The translations under genes were made by a program, and so were the position numbers. From Chlorophyllum brunneum (Eukaryota > Basidiomycota > Agaricomycetes > Agaricales > Agaricaceae), in NCBI GenBank assembly GCA_963576785.1, contig OY756147.1, positions 1,302,001-1,366,000 of the forward strand: DNA of 64,000 bases. The letters run 5' to 3'. Below are positions 27,495 to 40,403 of the stretch, piece after piece (position 1 is the stretch's first letter; each line of letters starts with the position of its first letter). The notes beneath the pieces are model-generated. The model did not search any database. It was not told where the DNA came from and saw only the letters and a program-made list of their open reading frames with translations.

Positions 27495-29605
27495 TCATAT
27501 ATTTGGGGTGTATGACATTGCTGTTCTGTCCATACTCATTATACGAGCATACTCTAGTATCAACCTGGTAACAGTCGTTAGCAGGAAGTACACTGGGAAA
27601 TAGGACCCATACCTAAAGAAATAAGCATTCAAGTCCTCAGTTCTCCAAAAGTTCAGGCTCCATTCGCGTCCGGCCATAGCAATTTTACTTCCAAGATCCT
27701 CATGAGACCCCTCACCATTACCATCACCGCGAAAAAAAACGAGACTATCATGTAAATCCGACAAGTCTACTTGTATTGGAACGTAGTGGAGCCAAGGCTG
27801 GATTCTGTCCGTGTACCTGAAGCTCGTTTTGGCATAAAATCCTCGCGGTGGTCACATACGGATAGCTTACCACTCTGGGTATATCGTTGATTTGAAGATG
27901 AGTGAGTTGGAGGTCATGAGACGCTTGAAACGGCCGGACCAGCCATTTTCATCAACCTAGCAAGGATCAGTGCATACACCCAGGCATAGGGAGGTTTGCC
28001 TCACGTCTAATACGTAACGATAGGTTCCTGCCTCCCTTTGCCCCATGTATGGCCGCCAAGGATAGATCTCCTCCAAAATTGGGCAAATACTTGTTGAGCA
28101 GCCAATTGGTTTATTGGAGAAAGCAATGTCGAAGAAGGCGGGGTTTATTTTCGACTTCCTCAGCTTCTTGGGTGTCCCCACCATTTCGTCGTCTCTACCC
28201 GTGGGCATCAGAATATCAAGCGTTCCATCAAGCTCGTTGGTATATCCCACGAGGAAGTCGCGGTGTGAGTTCTCCCAGCGTGTCGTACTAGCGTGAAATA
28301 TCCCCGTGTTGCTTCCGCGCCATAAAAGCCGCTCGTCCAGTTTCGCATCAAAACGAGGATCTTGGTCGCGCGGTGTAACGTCTTCGACCCATCCGTATGG
28401 TACAGGGATCCGGATATTATGGTGTAGAGTAGTTGAACAATATGAGAATTTAGGAATCATGGCTGACTGGGGCCTGGGACCACTATTATGCGAGAGAAAT
28501 TGCCCATGGTGGTAGAAGTGACCAGGATGAACACATGGATCCATCGTTTGGTGGTGATCGTAGACGAACGTTTTCCTTGTGGGAGGGGCAGGGGGTATAT
28601 CAAGGTTGATGGGTATACGGCGAGCAAGACTGGTAGGATGACATGCAGAAATCCAACCCTGCGAAATGATCTGAGGAAGCGCTTCTTTCTCAATGTCTTG
28701 GGATTGTCATTAGACAGTATGACACAAAGAACACATAAACGACTTACATGTTTTGGCTGCAGCCGCTTCCAATGCTGCATGCTTAACTCCCCAATCAGAC
28801 AAGAGGTCTGGTCCATCGTGAGGGGATATTGTCATCCGAAAATCTGGTAGCAGATGCTCGATGTCCCTCAAAAGAGCAAGAATCTTCTTCGACCCCGCGA
28901 TAAGCTGGTCATACCGCCCTTCAGTAAAGGCGTACATAAGGACATCGACATCGACACCATTTTCTTTGCCAATAGTGTACGAGTCAACCTTCTTCTCGAG
29001 TTCGGCCTGGATCTCAAACAGGTCCGAGGGCTCAATACCCCAGAAAGGCTCTAGGTCTTCGAATATCTGGTCGTACTCATCCGGAAGCTGAACCTTGTGT
29101 TCCGTTACATATTCCCACCTGAACAAGTACGATAAGCTCGATAGTATCATAGATCGGAAATATTGGTGACAGACCACAAGTCGAATCCCTTTGGTGGATC
29201 ACGTTTGTAGCGTCGTCGATATTCTTTCACAGCGTCAACCAGAGTCTTGCTTGCGCGATTCAATTTCGCCTGCCAGTCCTTCTCGGCTCGCCTTATCAAC
29301 TCGAAGATTGGATGTGGTCCATCATAATTGACCTCCAACAGACCATCTAGGCGGTATGCATGTTTTTCGAGGGTTTTCTTTGGCGGAGGTGCCGGTGCGG
29401 CAGTAAGGACGTTTGTAACGGAGACGTAGCGCGTTACTGTCGTCGTCACGGTCCGGAACGGCGTTGGTAAGAATTTTGAAGTTTTCTGTCCTTGGTCATG
29501 AAGGGTGTAAAAAAGGGCGAGGGATATTACAGCTCCAGCCACGAACACGTTGGTCGCTCGCCTCCACAGTCGTGCCGGCATGAGGTCAAGGCCTATAAGC
29601 TCCAA
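27495..29605 (-). CDS. GT90/CAP10-type glycosyltransferase, copy 2
   Basis: Exons are 29175-29605, 28748-29118, 28005-28696, 27871-27956, 27613-27816 and 27495-27564, giving 617 aa. A start at the second Met (29581) would still include the anchor. The type II membrane helix (FVAGAVISLALFY) is followed by a Thr/Val-rich stem, then [75 protein letters not shown] and LEYARIM. Expected place is the Golgi lumen. Exon lengths 86 and 204 are identical to those in copy 1, showing that the two arose by tandem duplication; the GMC gene now separates them. Donor sugar and acceptor are not known. Confidence 0.92.
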
Positions 29606-29891
29606 GGCTTCTGCCCCACCAGCCTTCGATGCTTGGCGCTTATCAGGTTCCCACTGTCAATCGCTGTGCACTCTTCTCTCTTGTGGTCTTTGCGATCTCT
29701 ACACAGGTATTCATCCCTATAGAGCAATACAGCCGTCTGCTACGAAAACTTGTTCATTTCTTTAATTCTGCATGACAACAAATCGCAAAATAGTAAGTGC
29801 TGAATAATTATCAATATCGAAAAAGCCGCGTAGTTTACAACAGAGACAACATATAGATGAACAAAAAAGAGCATGCAAAAAGCTCTTATAT

Positions 29892-32800
29892 TTAAAACAT
29901 TCCCATGTAGTTTTGAGACCAGGCACTTTCATCCCATGTGTTGTCCCATTCAGGATTTACCGCTTGAGAGGCATCTGGCATCCATTTGGTCGAGAATAAC
30001 GATGGATCAAACGCGGGAAGACCAGTATCCGTGGAGGTATATGGAACAGATGAACTCCCATTCCAATCCGACGGCGCCAAGCCCAGAGTCACGTTCTGCT
30101 GGGGCATTGGTGGGTAGGTCGGAACGAACTGGTTGGAAGCGGGAGACGAAGCCAGTATCGCACCAATATCAGGTACAGGTGATGTCAAATTGGTGGTGAA
30201 AGGCTGAGTGGGATGTTGTTGTGGTGGTTGTGGTAGTTGTGGTTGCGGTTGTTGTTGCTGCTGTTGTTTCGCTACGGGCGATCCATGAGTACTAGATCCG
30301 GAAGGACTGTCCATTCTGCCCGCCATCGACCACGTTCTTTTCTGATGCTCTTCCATCTCCCTCTTCCGTTTACCCAGAATAAGTGAGCTATTTTCGTCTG
30401 GTATCTCCCCGGCTTTTGGTTTTAGATTCTCCATCTCCATGAACGCATCCAGTGCCTTCCAACACCGCCGCGCTAGCTCCCAAGTGAAACCGATTGAAGC
30501 GAGGGCTTCCAGACATTTGAGCAGATGCAGCTGTGTCTGCAGTGCAGATGTAGAGGAGGCTGTGGTAGAGCCACTCCCATTCGGCTGCTGCGATTGACGC
30601 AACTTGTAACCAGACAAGTGGGCAATAGCCACGGTATAGATAAGGTAGATCATGTTCGGATTCGTGTGTGAGAGTGTTGGCGTGCCGCTTGGTGGACTCG
30701 ATAACACCATAATTTGTGATTGCCGATATTTCTCCAAAAGAACGTTGAAGGAAGAGGCGGCTTCCAGGAATATGTCGGCTGCCTGTTGGTTGAGCTGCTC
30801 CCGGGAGCTATTTCGGGAACATAACATGAGGGCTCGTTAGTTACCAGTTCCAACGCAACGGTTCCGGCTACGTAGAATAAATGAAAACTCACATAGGTCG
30901 ATATAGAAGGATGATTGCCACATGGTACAGCATGTTGATCTCAAGAACGTCGCGGCGTGGTTGGTGTCCAATGGAAATGCGGTATTGCATGGGAAGAGAG
31001 TGGTGCCACATGTCCAACTCCGTTCTTAGCTGTGAGAGTCTTTCCGGGGGTGTTTGAGCTACTGGCGAAGGATAGCCAAGGTAGAAATGGAAGTTGATCA
31101 TGGAAATGACGCGACACAGAGAGACTGCATAAGTGAATGGAGGTGATGGGTTCAAATCGACATCTGGAGGGCGCGAGCGTGATCCCACAGCGAGTGAACT
31201 TTTGAGCGCATCGGATGTCGCTGGCGGCCGACCCATCTGAAGAGATAGGAGGAGATCGAGTATGAGACAGACACCCCAAATGTTCCGACGCAATTTGGCT
31301 TCCTCCGATTGAGACTGTAAACTTCCGTCGTTTGGGGTTTCGTGTAGTTGAAGATCTTGTGCCATTCGTACCGCTAGACCTGGGATGTGTGAGCGGTCTC
31401 ATTGCAGGAGAACCGCGGGTGCACACTCACCAACCAAAATCCAAGCTTGATTTTCCTGACCCCTGCCATAGTCCCTCAATGCCAACAATAATGAAGCCTG
31501 TACCAGCTCTAACGAGCTTCCCTTTTTTAGGAGCGTGCTCAGGGCTGTTCTTGCCTGCTCGTACCAAAGATCCGCAGCAATTTTACCTGCGAGACCTTCG
31601 GTCCCAGCGGCTATTGAATTGGGAGCGGGATGTGTTGAAGGTGATAATCGACCACTGTATGCGCATATTGACAGCACAAGCGCGGACAGTAGCTCGGATT
31701 TGTATGACGGGGATAAAAGTGTCACATCAAGGGCTCCTCGAGAGGGGAGTATGGGATATGATGGATGTGAGTATTGATAATAGACGTCGAGAAGTCGGGA
31801 CAGAGTATGAGAAGGCGGAAGGTCGATCTGGGTTGTGGCCGGCGGGGGGACAGGCGTAGGTTGCGTTATTGGTAGTGGCATGCAAGTCTCTGATTCTGGC
31901 ACTGAGAGGTCAACCGTGCGCCTAGCAACAGTGGTGAGCATATCCAACAGTAGAAACAGATTGGGTGCTCACCAATAGCTTCCCGTATACCCATCTGAAC
32001 CGCCCAGTGCCAAAGCTAACTCTATGTCGGGCGTATCCCTCAACCTCATTGAGCTAGAATCTTGTAATGAGACGGCGTTTTGCCCATATGATTGGGAAGA
32101 ACGTCCAGGGTACACCAATGGTACAGACCCCGATGCTTGCTGCGGTATCATGTAAGATGCTGCCTGGTGCTCTCTCACAGCCCCATTATCCTGCCAATTT
32201 TCCTGCTCCTGCTCCCCAATTGAGGCTACACCAGGCGTTAGCACGGCCTCTACCTGAGCGCGTGTTGAGACAGGTGACGCCGTGTCCGTAAGGTGATCGT
32301 GACTACCCGTTCGCTCAAAAGATTCCGGCTTGAGGGTTTGAGTAAATGGAATTTGATTTCTGTGTTTTTCGCTGGCTTTCCGCCCTGTGTCCTTGCCCGA
32401 AGCAGAGCCCGAAGTAGAGGTTGGATGACGATCATGGGTCGCCGAAGTTGCCGCTGAGGAAGGAGGCGGGGGCAAGAGGGTTTTCGCAGGGGCGTCTTGC
32501 GCGGACCGGGGTGTGAAAGGTGCAAACGAGACTACGAGCTCTTCGACGAGTTTAGATGATGTGCATCGAGTCCAGATTGCCTTGTGTGCATCCCATACGT
32601 CTTGGGTGGAAGACTTGGCCTCTGATTGCAGTGTTTTGGCGATTTCGAGGAATGGATCAAAGGGCTCCCCGCCATCCTCCTCTTGCTTTGGCAAATTCGA
32701 TAGATATAGACCAAGGAGAATTTCTAGGATGGCAACGCGTGTCTCCGTATAGCGCAAATATCCAGACGGGGGTCCGCGTCGCCGGGGTTCTTTAGAATAC

Positions 32801-33051
32801 AGGCATTCGAGTTTGTTATCAACGCAAAAAGCGCAGGGGTCGAGACCGTCGCACTAGAACAAAAATAAGTGAGCAAGTTTGAGAAAAGGAGCCGGGCAGG
32901 AATCACCTTCTTCCTCTTGAGACGACATGTATTGCATGCTATTGAATATTGAAGAGCGGTGTGTTAGCTATGCAGGCCGATTTGTGCCAAGAAACCAACC
33001 TCGAGAAACTTTCTTCACTACTCGTTCCGAACTTGCCAGGGTCGGATGCAT
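29892..33051 (-). CDS. Zn2Cys6 fungal transcription factor
   Basis: Exons are 33000-33051, 32907-32938, 31973-32853, 31431-31921, 30893-31379 and 29892-30807, giving 952 aa. The binuclear zinc cluster is complete and canonical: Cys19, 22, 29, 35, 38 and 45 (C-x2-C-x6-C-x5-C-x2-C-x6-C) with the basic RLKRKK between Cys 2 and 3. It is split over three exons, with a 32-nt exon holding the first two Cys. The middle of the protein has the fungal-specific regulatory domain (HPSYPILP, ALVLSICAYSGR, LVQASLLLALRDYGRGQENQAWILVG, LRRNIWGVCLILDLLLSLQMGRP). The C-terminus is rich in Gln/Pro and ends in an acidic, aromatic segment, likely for activation. It lies next to the GT90 genes on the same strand; target genes are unknown. 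An upstream in-frame ATG at 33162 is possible. Confidence 0.93.
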
Positions 33052-35858
33052 GTTTCCCCGCAGCCGTATTCTACATATATGGTTGGTTCCTCCGACTGCT
33101 GTTTGGACGAGAGGCAAGAGGCTTAGAGGCGGAAAATGGTTGTTCCCTTGTAGTTCTAACACATATCAGGCCGTGCGAACACATGCCGGCTGTAATCTAC
33201 AAGCGACAGTCCAAACATACAACCATCAACAACACTAGCTGGCTTCAGACGCATCAACCTCCTACAAGACAATAATAAATACTAAGCTCAACCGGATCCC
33301 AGAGAAGACACACCATCATATATGTATCAAGGATGAACAGATTTCGTCGCAAGGACGAAGATAGGAAAAAATTATGTGCATGCTGTCCACCAGACCCTGC
33401 ACTCACAGGCAGAGCCATGCTGAGGAAGCACCAAATGCAAGCACGTACTCTCGAAGCGACGAACGCTTCCCCCGCCGGCTTGCCTTGACAGCCATTGCTT
33501 TCGCGAACCCTTGCTCCGTCAATACCGGCCTAGATCATGACAACCTAGACTTTCTCTCCATCCAAGACGACTTCCCATCAAGCAGTTCATGCCAGGTACA
33601 CAATTCATGGATAAGGGCGAACCTCGCTCGTCATGAAGAGGTTTGTTACCGCCATCATCAACTTCACGCCGAAGCGTTCAACTGGACGCTCACCGTGTTG
33701 GGGACAACAATACAAGAGACATGACATCCCTGTGTGGGACAAGGATCGCGCATTAACCCGGGCTCAATGGCCGATCTCGTGCCTCGTCAAACGGAGGGTT
33801 CGCGTCACAGATGGACATCATAGAGCACAACCAGAAGAAGCCTCCTGCAGTCAGTTCTTATATCGAAATGGCTGAACGCGAGCACAAAGCTCTGTTGCAA
33901 CAGACAACGAAGTCATCCTTTTCTATGGTCACAACTTCAACCACAACGAAGAGACCAACATACAAGCACCTCCCCAAGTCGCAAACTGCGATGACATCGG
34001 ACTTGGCCTTTCCGACGATTCCTCAACAATCGAGTTCGCCACGAACAAGCAGGCAATGGTGTAACAGATCCCAGTCGTGAAACGTCAGAGGCCGCATGCA
34101 AGGTATCCACAAGCCAGGGTCTTCGCGAACATGACTGAAAACGGAGCGATAATGGGGGGTTTCCACCAAGTCAGATGTCGAGTTGGCACAAGTTCGCCGG
34201 CACCATCTTCTACACCGTGAACCTAAGGGAGAGGCGACCAAGGACGAGGGCTGCTACTTGCATATGACCAACAGAACCGGTCAGGCTTTCCGTATTGAAA
34301 GCATCTGAGGTTGGGGTAACATGGATGCTGGCATTCAATCAGCGTAACACTTTCTGAGGCGTTAATAGGGCCTTGCTTCGAGCATGCTAGATATGCCGTG
34401 CCAAGGCTTTCTACAGTCAGTCAAGCTCCAGCCAGCTCCGTCTTGCATCTATCCCAAAAATTTGCAACCCGATAATCTTATCCTTGAACCGCGGCCGTAA
34501 AAACGCGACGTAGCCATACAAGTTTCCTTCGATTTAGGCCTCTCCAGAGCTCCTGCATAGACGAGGGGCCGCGCATGCGGAAACTACTGTGACCATCGGT
34601 GCACGAAACTTTGCGTAAAGGCCACCGGGGTTTGAGCTGCCCATTGGGCACTCAGGGTAAGAGCCGAATGGCTCGCGCCCTGACATCCTGTGCGTTCGCT
34701 CGTAAAGTGAAACCAACTTGCGACGCGTGACGCCACTGCATGACCTGGCCAAGAATCAAGGGAATAGTGGAATGGGAGAGTATAGCCAGAGTAGGCCTGT
34801 TCGTAAACCCATCAAACGCATCTGTGCGGAGCTACTCATCTAGCAAAATTCCGCTCAAAGGTCCCGCGACACCTCTCTGGCATTCATATTCGCGTCAGAA
34901 CTTCGTCGACAAGAATCTCGCGCTTTCCGGCGTTGCCTTTCCCAATGTCTCCTCGGAAATGTGCTGAGGTGCAATTTCCTGTACGGGGGGATTCATGAGA
35001 CAACGGGAGTACCGAGGCATCACTAGCGGAGGTCTGTCCGGAGTCGAGAAGTATTGCGCGATGAACACGTTCCGGAGAAGCGATGGAGGCGTGAATGCAG
35101 ATTCATCGCAGCGAGTAAGATGCTGTTCCTTGAACCAAAGATCCTGTGGACCAGTGCGTGTCGTCCGACTACCACCATCGCCAAGCGAAGCAAGCCAGAC
35201 CCTGAGCGTGAAAGCGGATGTGCAAGCGCTAGAGATTCTTTAGGGTTAGATGACACCCGAGGGCAGGACCCTCGGATGATCAGTGTGGCTGGAGCCGCTT
35301 TCGAAACCGCGAAGGGGGATGTAACAGGAAGCAAGGGCGCCTGGAGCGTAGGAGGCGGAGACGGGAGCTAGTTTGTCTGGAGGGCTGCTGGTAAGTAGAA
35401 CATGGAAAAGAACAGGCGACGCGCTGGCATTGTCTAATTAAAGCACACCAAACAACACGTACACATGAGTAAACAAATATCGTTCCCCTGTACAGCAAGG
35501 TTCATCGCCTCGGATCTTGATTCCGATTTATGCCATACGATTTCTAAGCTTTCATTACGGCCATCCTCATCAACTGCTGCGGGCCCCGAAATACCCAAAT
35601 CATCACAGATACCTATCGAAGGACCGCCCATCCGTTGATTGAAGAACGCGCTCAGACTAACGATTTGAAATGTGGAGCAATTCAGTGTCCGACTGGTTCT
35701 CACTGAGGATTGCTGGAGACCGGTTGCGAATACACCCCAATGAGGCTTAGCACCATAATCCTATTATATGACCAGCACTGTGACATGAGCGGCGATGCAT
35801 TTAGTTTATTCTGCACCTTCAAAATTCTCCCACTATTGACAGACGTGCCCATACATCC
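33052..35858. other. Gene-poor stretch upstream of the 7-helix array
   Basis: No gene could be supported in 2.8 kb. An open frame near 33332-33488 (+) reads MNRFRRKDEDRKKLCACC... and has a C-x-C-C...R-x-H pattern loosely like the N-terminal zinc motif of fungal DDE transposons, but it is short and stops early. The rest shows no motif. Confidence 0.35.
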
Positions 35859-37289
35859 ATGAGCGACGATGCCAGGCCTGTTTTCGCTAGAGAAAACCAA
35901 CCAACAGTGGGATTGTCCCAAAAGCACATTAGCATCCAGGTGTGGATAGCTGGCTGTATGGTGCGTTAATCACCTCCAACTCACTTGGCCAGAGTCACCA
36001 AGTACATTCTGTCCCCCCAGTTCGAGATATTCCTTTATGGTACGTATTGTGTGGTCAATCATTTGTTCCAGAACCCCACTGATATAATACAGGAATGTAC
36101 ATCATCTTGTTCGTTGTATGCATTAACCTGCTGCTCAAGAACAAATCTCCCTTCAAATGGACCCTCTTTCTGTCTGCGGTCATAATGTTCACGATATCAA
36201 CCACTAGTGCCATCATGACTGTCTACATTTTTTTCACCTCCTTGACGCCAGGAAGTTATTTGCCTCCCGATATCGCTCATCCCAAGTATCTGTTCTATGT
36301 CGTCAACAAGTAAGCGCTCTTATGACTACTTGAGAGGAAATCCTGACGAGAGCAGCGTGATTGCAGATTGTCTACTGGTTGGGGACACTGTATTTTTCTC
36401 CGCTCGTCATCCTGATATTAGACTTCCAGATATACCGTTGCTACGCAGCCTGGTGTAACTCCAAGCGCATCATCACCCTTCCCTGCATCCTTCTGCTGGC
36501 ATCTGCTCGTAAGTAAGCGATTCTAATCTCAACCCCTATCTTGTCTTGAAGAATAATCCCAGTGAGTGGTCTTGTCTTCAACGGTGCTCCCGAAGAAAAT
36601 ATGAAATTACGGAGCAAAAATTATATCTCCCTGTGGTTGACTCTGGCTCTCAACGTCCTCGTAACGGTTCTCACTGGTGAGCTCGTTGTTCTTGACTTTA
36701 ACAACGATCTTTACTAATCATAATATCACCTTAGCAACCCGGATCTGGTGGATGGCAAGGAAAACCAGCAAAATCTTGGGCTCAGGCCTAGCTAGGAAGT
36801 ATTATTCTGCCATTGCCATCATGTGGGCACGCCTATTTACGCTCATAGCCCTCGAAATAACAACACAACTCATAGCGTGGAATCTGGAGCTTTGTATTCT
36901 TTGTATGTACTTTTGGACTTAGTGGTCAAGACGGTGAGCCACAATAGGGTGTCTATCCCGTTCACCTTCAGGCTAAATAATCCACTGCAGTTTATCCTGG
37001 ACTGTGGACTGACGCAAGTCGTAGTAAGCTTATTAACATCTGTGCGCGAGCTTCCAGCAGTTCAGCTTATTATGCAAAGGCCATAGTTCCGACCCTCATC
37101 ATAGTTCAAGTTGGCCTGGGCCGACATGCACGAGACGTAGACACGACGATATCGATGGCGCGTGGTGAGGTACCGCTTTCTCCCGTCTCCCAACCCAATC
37201 ATTCCCCTCTTGCGATAAATCGAGATGTCGTTGACGTACCGGCACCTGCCTATGGGCCATCCGAACGCGCCATTTTTCTCAGTATGTAA
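35859..37289 (+). CDS. Orphan 7-helix membrane protein, paralogue B
   Basis: Ten exons: 35859-35960, 36021-36039, 36093-36309, 36356-36377, 36430-36508, 36563-36676, 36735-36822, 36876-36933, 36991-37023 and 37080-37289, giving 313 aa. Seven hydrophobic helices can be followed: from WIAGCMFEIFLYGMYIILF through SAVIMFTISTTSAIM, NVIADCLLIYRCY, LPCILLLASALSGLVF, LWLTLALNVLVTVL and IVESGALYSLYVLLDLV to DCGLTQVVAIVPTLIIV. A short cytoplasmic tail follows VGLGRHARDVD. The exon sizes 19, 22, 79, 114, 88, 58 and 33 recur in the paralogues. The ATG at 35859 is the only one in the frame that exon 1 needs to splice in phase 0. The family is unnamed to me; the topology would allow a receptor or transporter. 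Confidence 0.85.
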
Positions 37290-39046
37290 TTCCGTTTCTC
37301 GACCCAAACGACCAATTCTCATGCTCAGAAACATCAGTTTCCCATGACCACCTTCACCCTAAGTAGTCAGCTACCCATATATTCCTTAGCATTGTATCTT
37401 ATATCGCCACCTATGTATTAATATTGCTACTTTTCGAATAAAATTCTCAGGACGTTGACATACCCCTGAACGACGTTGCCCCACAAAGTTTACGCTGGAC
37501 TTAGGACGATGTCATCCCGGATTTGAAGTGCTTGACCATGTCTTGTGCGTCGGTCCTGGGCCTGCCTCTGGGGCCCAACCCAAAGCATGCCAAAAGTACC
37601 AAGTTCTGCTAGTGGCTTGGAGTTGGACAGCAATTTATCGGCCACCGCCACAGGGCTTTCTCTAAACCCGTTACTAGGTTCCTTGTAACACCCCCCTCTC
37701 GACCCGGTGGTGAATATAACAACTGCTCGTAACCTGGGATCCCCTGATACGGTGTGCCCATGCGTTTTCCTGCACATTGCGGCTGGCAGTAGGTCAAATA
37801 GACAAGGAATGGATACCATGTTTGTTCCCTCCCCCACCTTTCTTCTAGTGTAACAAAAAATTTGCGAGGTGGATCTTCCTTACCTTTACAGTGATCATGT
37901 TCACTGCAATAACCCCCAAATGCTGCCTTGAGTATGTGCATATCCTTCATGATGAACCACACGGATGGTCGAGCCAAAATATATGCTTACTCTCATCACT
38001 AAGGGAACCCGCTCCCATCTTGGGGACACCCAACTAATAGGGAAGAACCAATACAATGACTTCTGGCTGAGCCTTTCACCTTACGTTGTGGATGGATCCC
38101 GAGCCGGACCCGCCGGCAAGATCACGCTCAGCGTGAATCATTCTCATTCAATGTGCCGCATTCCTCGCGGGTCCTAGCGGTGGGTCGTCTCTCCTCATCC
38201 CCTGGAAGGTTCCCCTGATTGTTTGCCAACCACTATCAGTCTTCGGGGCGACTTTCCTATCCATCTCCCCCAGAGGGATGCCATGCCGAAATCTATTTAT
38301 ACAACGCCGATCTTATGCCTTTGTTATTACTCTAATAGGTATTACTCTGCACAAGTATTTGAAGTGCATTCACTGCATCTTGTTTGTTTCTTGACCTACT
38401 CACTCCCGGCGGACGGCCCACAAACGTGCGTGATTTACTGGCTCACAAGTATTCCTCGCGTGTTTGTTTGACTGGATAAACATCACGGAACATGCTTCAT
38501 CGGCCTATTTCTCAGGCACCACTTCCGCTCATCGTGGGTATCGTTCAATATGAGACTATTTATCCTCGATACAGGGCTAATGTAAATGGTGGTCAGTCAC
38601 CAATTATTAGTACTGCCTCGCGTTCTAGGCCTGGTGTTATCAAGCAAAGGTTATTGCACCAACGTTGATCATTGTACAACTAGGACTGGGTCGCCATAGC
38701 AAGATCCCAAGACCCGTATCCAATCGAATCGTAGAGCTTCTGTAGTTCTTTCTACAGTATACCCCAAGTGACACGAGTTGTTTACAGCAGGATGGGGTTA
38801 CATCCCCTCTGCGCATGTCTCGAATTTCTCTTGTATATCTGTATTTATGCCTACAGACTTGGAGGATCGCTCTAGTACCGGAAAGACGCAGTCACCGTTG
38901 ACACGAATCATCCCATTTCGTCATGAGGTTACCGAATAACAATTCAATGGTCAAGTAGTCAGGGTTTCCCCAGAACGCCCGTACCATGATCACTGGCTCC
39001 ACGTCGCCCAAGCTGAGCTTTCACCCCTCTTTGATTTGTTCCCCCC
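37290..39046. other. Intergenic with a decayed 7-helix copy
   Basis: Apart from the remnant at about 38040-38745 there is no supportable gene. Minus-strand frames at 37490-37977 have no recognisable motif. Confidence 0.45.
38040..38745 (+). pseudogene. Decayed 7-helix membrane protein gene (remnant E)
   Basis: Three pieces match the B/C/D paralogues in order. Near 38053-38090 a segment reads YNDFWLSLS, like exon 6 (YISLWLTLA). At 38559-38591 the equivalent of exon 9 reads FILDTGLM-stop-MV, where the paralogues have Gln (CAA) in place of the stop (TAA), followed by a gtcagt splice donor. At 38650 onward the last exon restarts after an AG with VIAPTLIIVQLGLGRHS. The exons between are too eroded to place. 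It lies in the same orientation between intact paralogues B and C, so it is a dead member of the array. The exact 5' limit is uncertain. Confidence 0.65.
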
Positions 39047-40403
39047 ATGGTCCCCTCTTCACAGCAGAACTATGACTGGGAGGCCCCGGTGGAAGAGTCA
39101 TTGTCAACATATCTGATTGCCTTTTACGTGAGTCATACTTCAAGCCCTTGAAAAGACATACAAACCCTGAAAGCCATTTACAGTTCCAAACTTTACTCTA
39201 CGGTTCGTTTTATGGCTGATGGCTTTTCAACCACGCCAATCCCATCCTTTCAAGGCATCTATGTCGTTCTCTTTGCAATGGCCATCTATTTACTGGCCAA
39301 GAATCACACAACCGCCCACCGTATCCTCATCGTTGTTGGGATTAGCATGTTCGCTCTCGCTACTGGGGACATTGGCCTCACGCATTACTACCTATTTCGA
39401 AAGCTACTCCAGGGAAACGATCCAGTTCTACGCCTAAAACACATCTACGCCAAGATTTTCCTTTATGTAATAAGCAAGTAAGAAATTTAGCCTGTATTTT
39501 CACCGCACCAGTGCTCACAACCTGAAAGCGTGATTGCGGATGGATTTCTGGTAAAACATAACCTTCCCCGAGTTACTCTTCTAATGTATTGGGGCCTTTG
39601 AACAGATCCACCGATGCTACACCGTCTGGGGACGACGGAAGTGGATTCTGATGGTACCCATGATTTTGCTACTGGCTTCAGCAGGTGATCCTCCTCGCCC
39701 TATTCCTCCAGCTGCTCCTGATGAGATCTAGCGATTACCCTTCAAGGTATCACATCACCTCGGCTGCAAGAATATGCGAAAATTTACCTTTGGCTGACTT
39801 TCGCGATAAATACGCTGGTGACAGTTCTAATAGGTTAGTAATGAATTCCAAATTTTGAAGGGCAGACATCCTCATTCTTGTTTCCGGTATAAGCCACCAG
39901 AATTTGGTCAATAACACGGGAGCTTGGACGTCGACTTGCACCAGAGCAGGTGAATAAATACCGTTACGCCACGGCCATTGTGTAGGTTGCAATCGTTCAT
40001 CACACCATCCCGTCAGACTAATTTGGACATCTGTAGGATTGAGACAGGGGTTCTCTACTCGATGTACGTACTAGTGTCAGTACTTGTTAAATCGGTAAGC
40101 CTCTTAGTTGCACTGACTGGTGTCTGAGTCTCACCGCGTGTTACTGCTAGGTAATACCCATCAACAGCCTCATACAAGTGGTGGTGAGTAGAATGAGCTA
40201 TAACGCTGGTGCAAAATTCGGACTCGCCACAGGGAATAGTCCCTACTATAGTCATCGTCCAGGTGGGACTAGATCGCCATACCCGTTCAGTGGATGAAAC
40301 AATTGAAAGCGTGAACGCGACCATTGCGACCGCCCAGCGGCAAATAAGAGAAATGACCATGACCGAGGAGACCAGTAATAGGGAGGTTATCTGCCTAGAT
40401 TAA
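39047..40403 (+). CDS. Orphan 7-helix membrane protein, paralogue C
   Basis: Ten exons: 39047-39127, 39184-39202, 39255-39477, 39529-39550, 39606-39684, 39732-39833, 39894-39981, 40037-40094, 40151-40183 and 40233-40403, giving 291 aa. It has the same plan as B. The soluble N-terminus is MVPSSQQNYDWEAPVEES, then FQTLLYGIYVVLFAMAIYLL, NVIADGFL, IHRCYTVW, ATRIWSITRELGRRL, a YRYATAIV segment, IETGVLYSMYVLVSVLVKS and IVPTIVIVQVGLDRHTRSVD. The tail is short and polar. All phases close and no stop interrupts it. It is less similar to B than B is to the family consensus, with WWMAR replaced by WSITR. Function unknown. Confidence 0.85.

Noticed and set aside
35868..35960. Alternative start MPGLFSLEK for 7-helix paralogue B, which would meet a stop
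   Set aside because: The frame starting at 35859 reads through cleanly and ends in the phase exon 2 needs, so the gene is intact.
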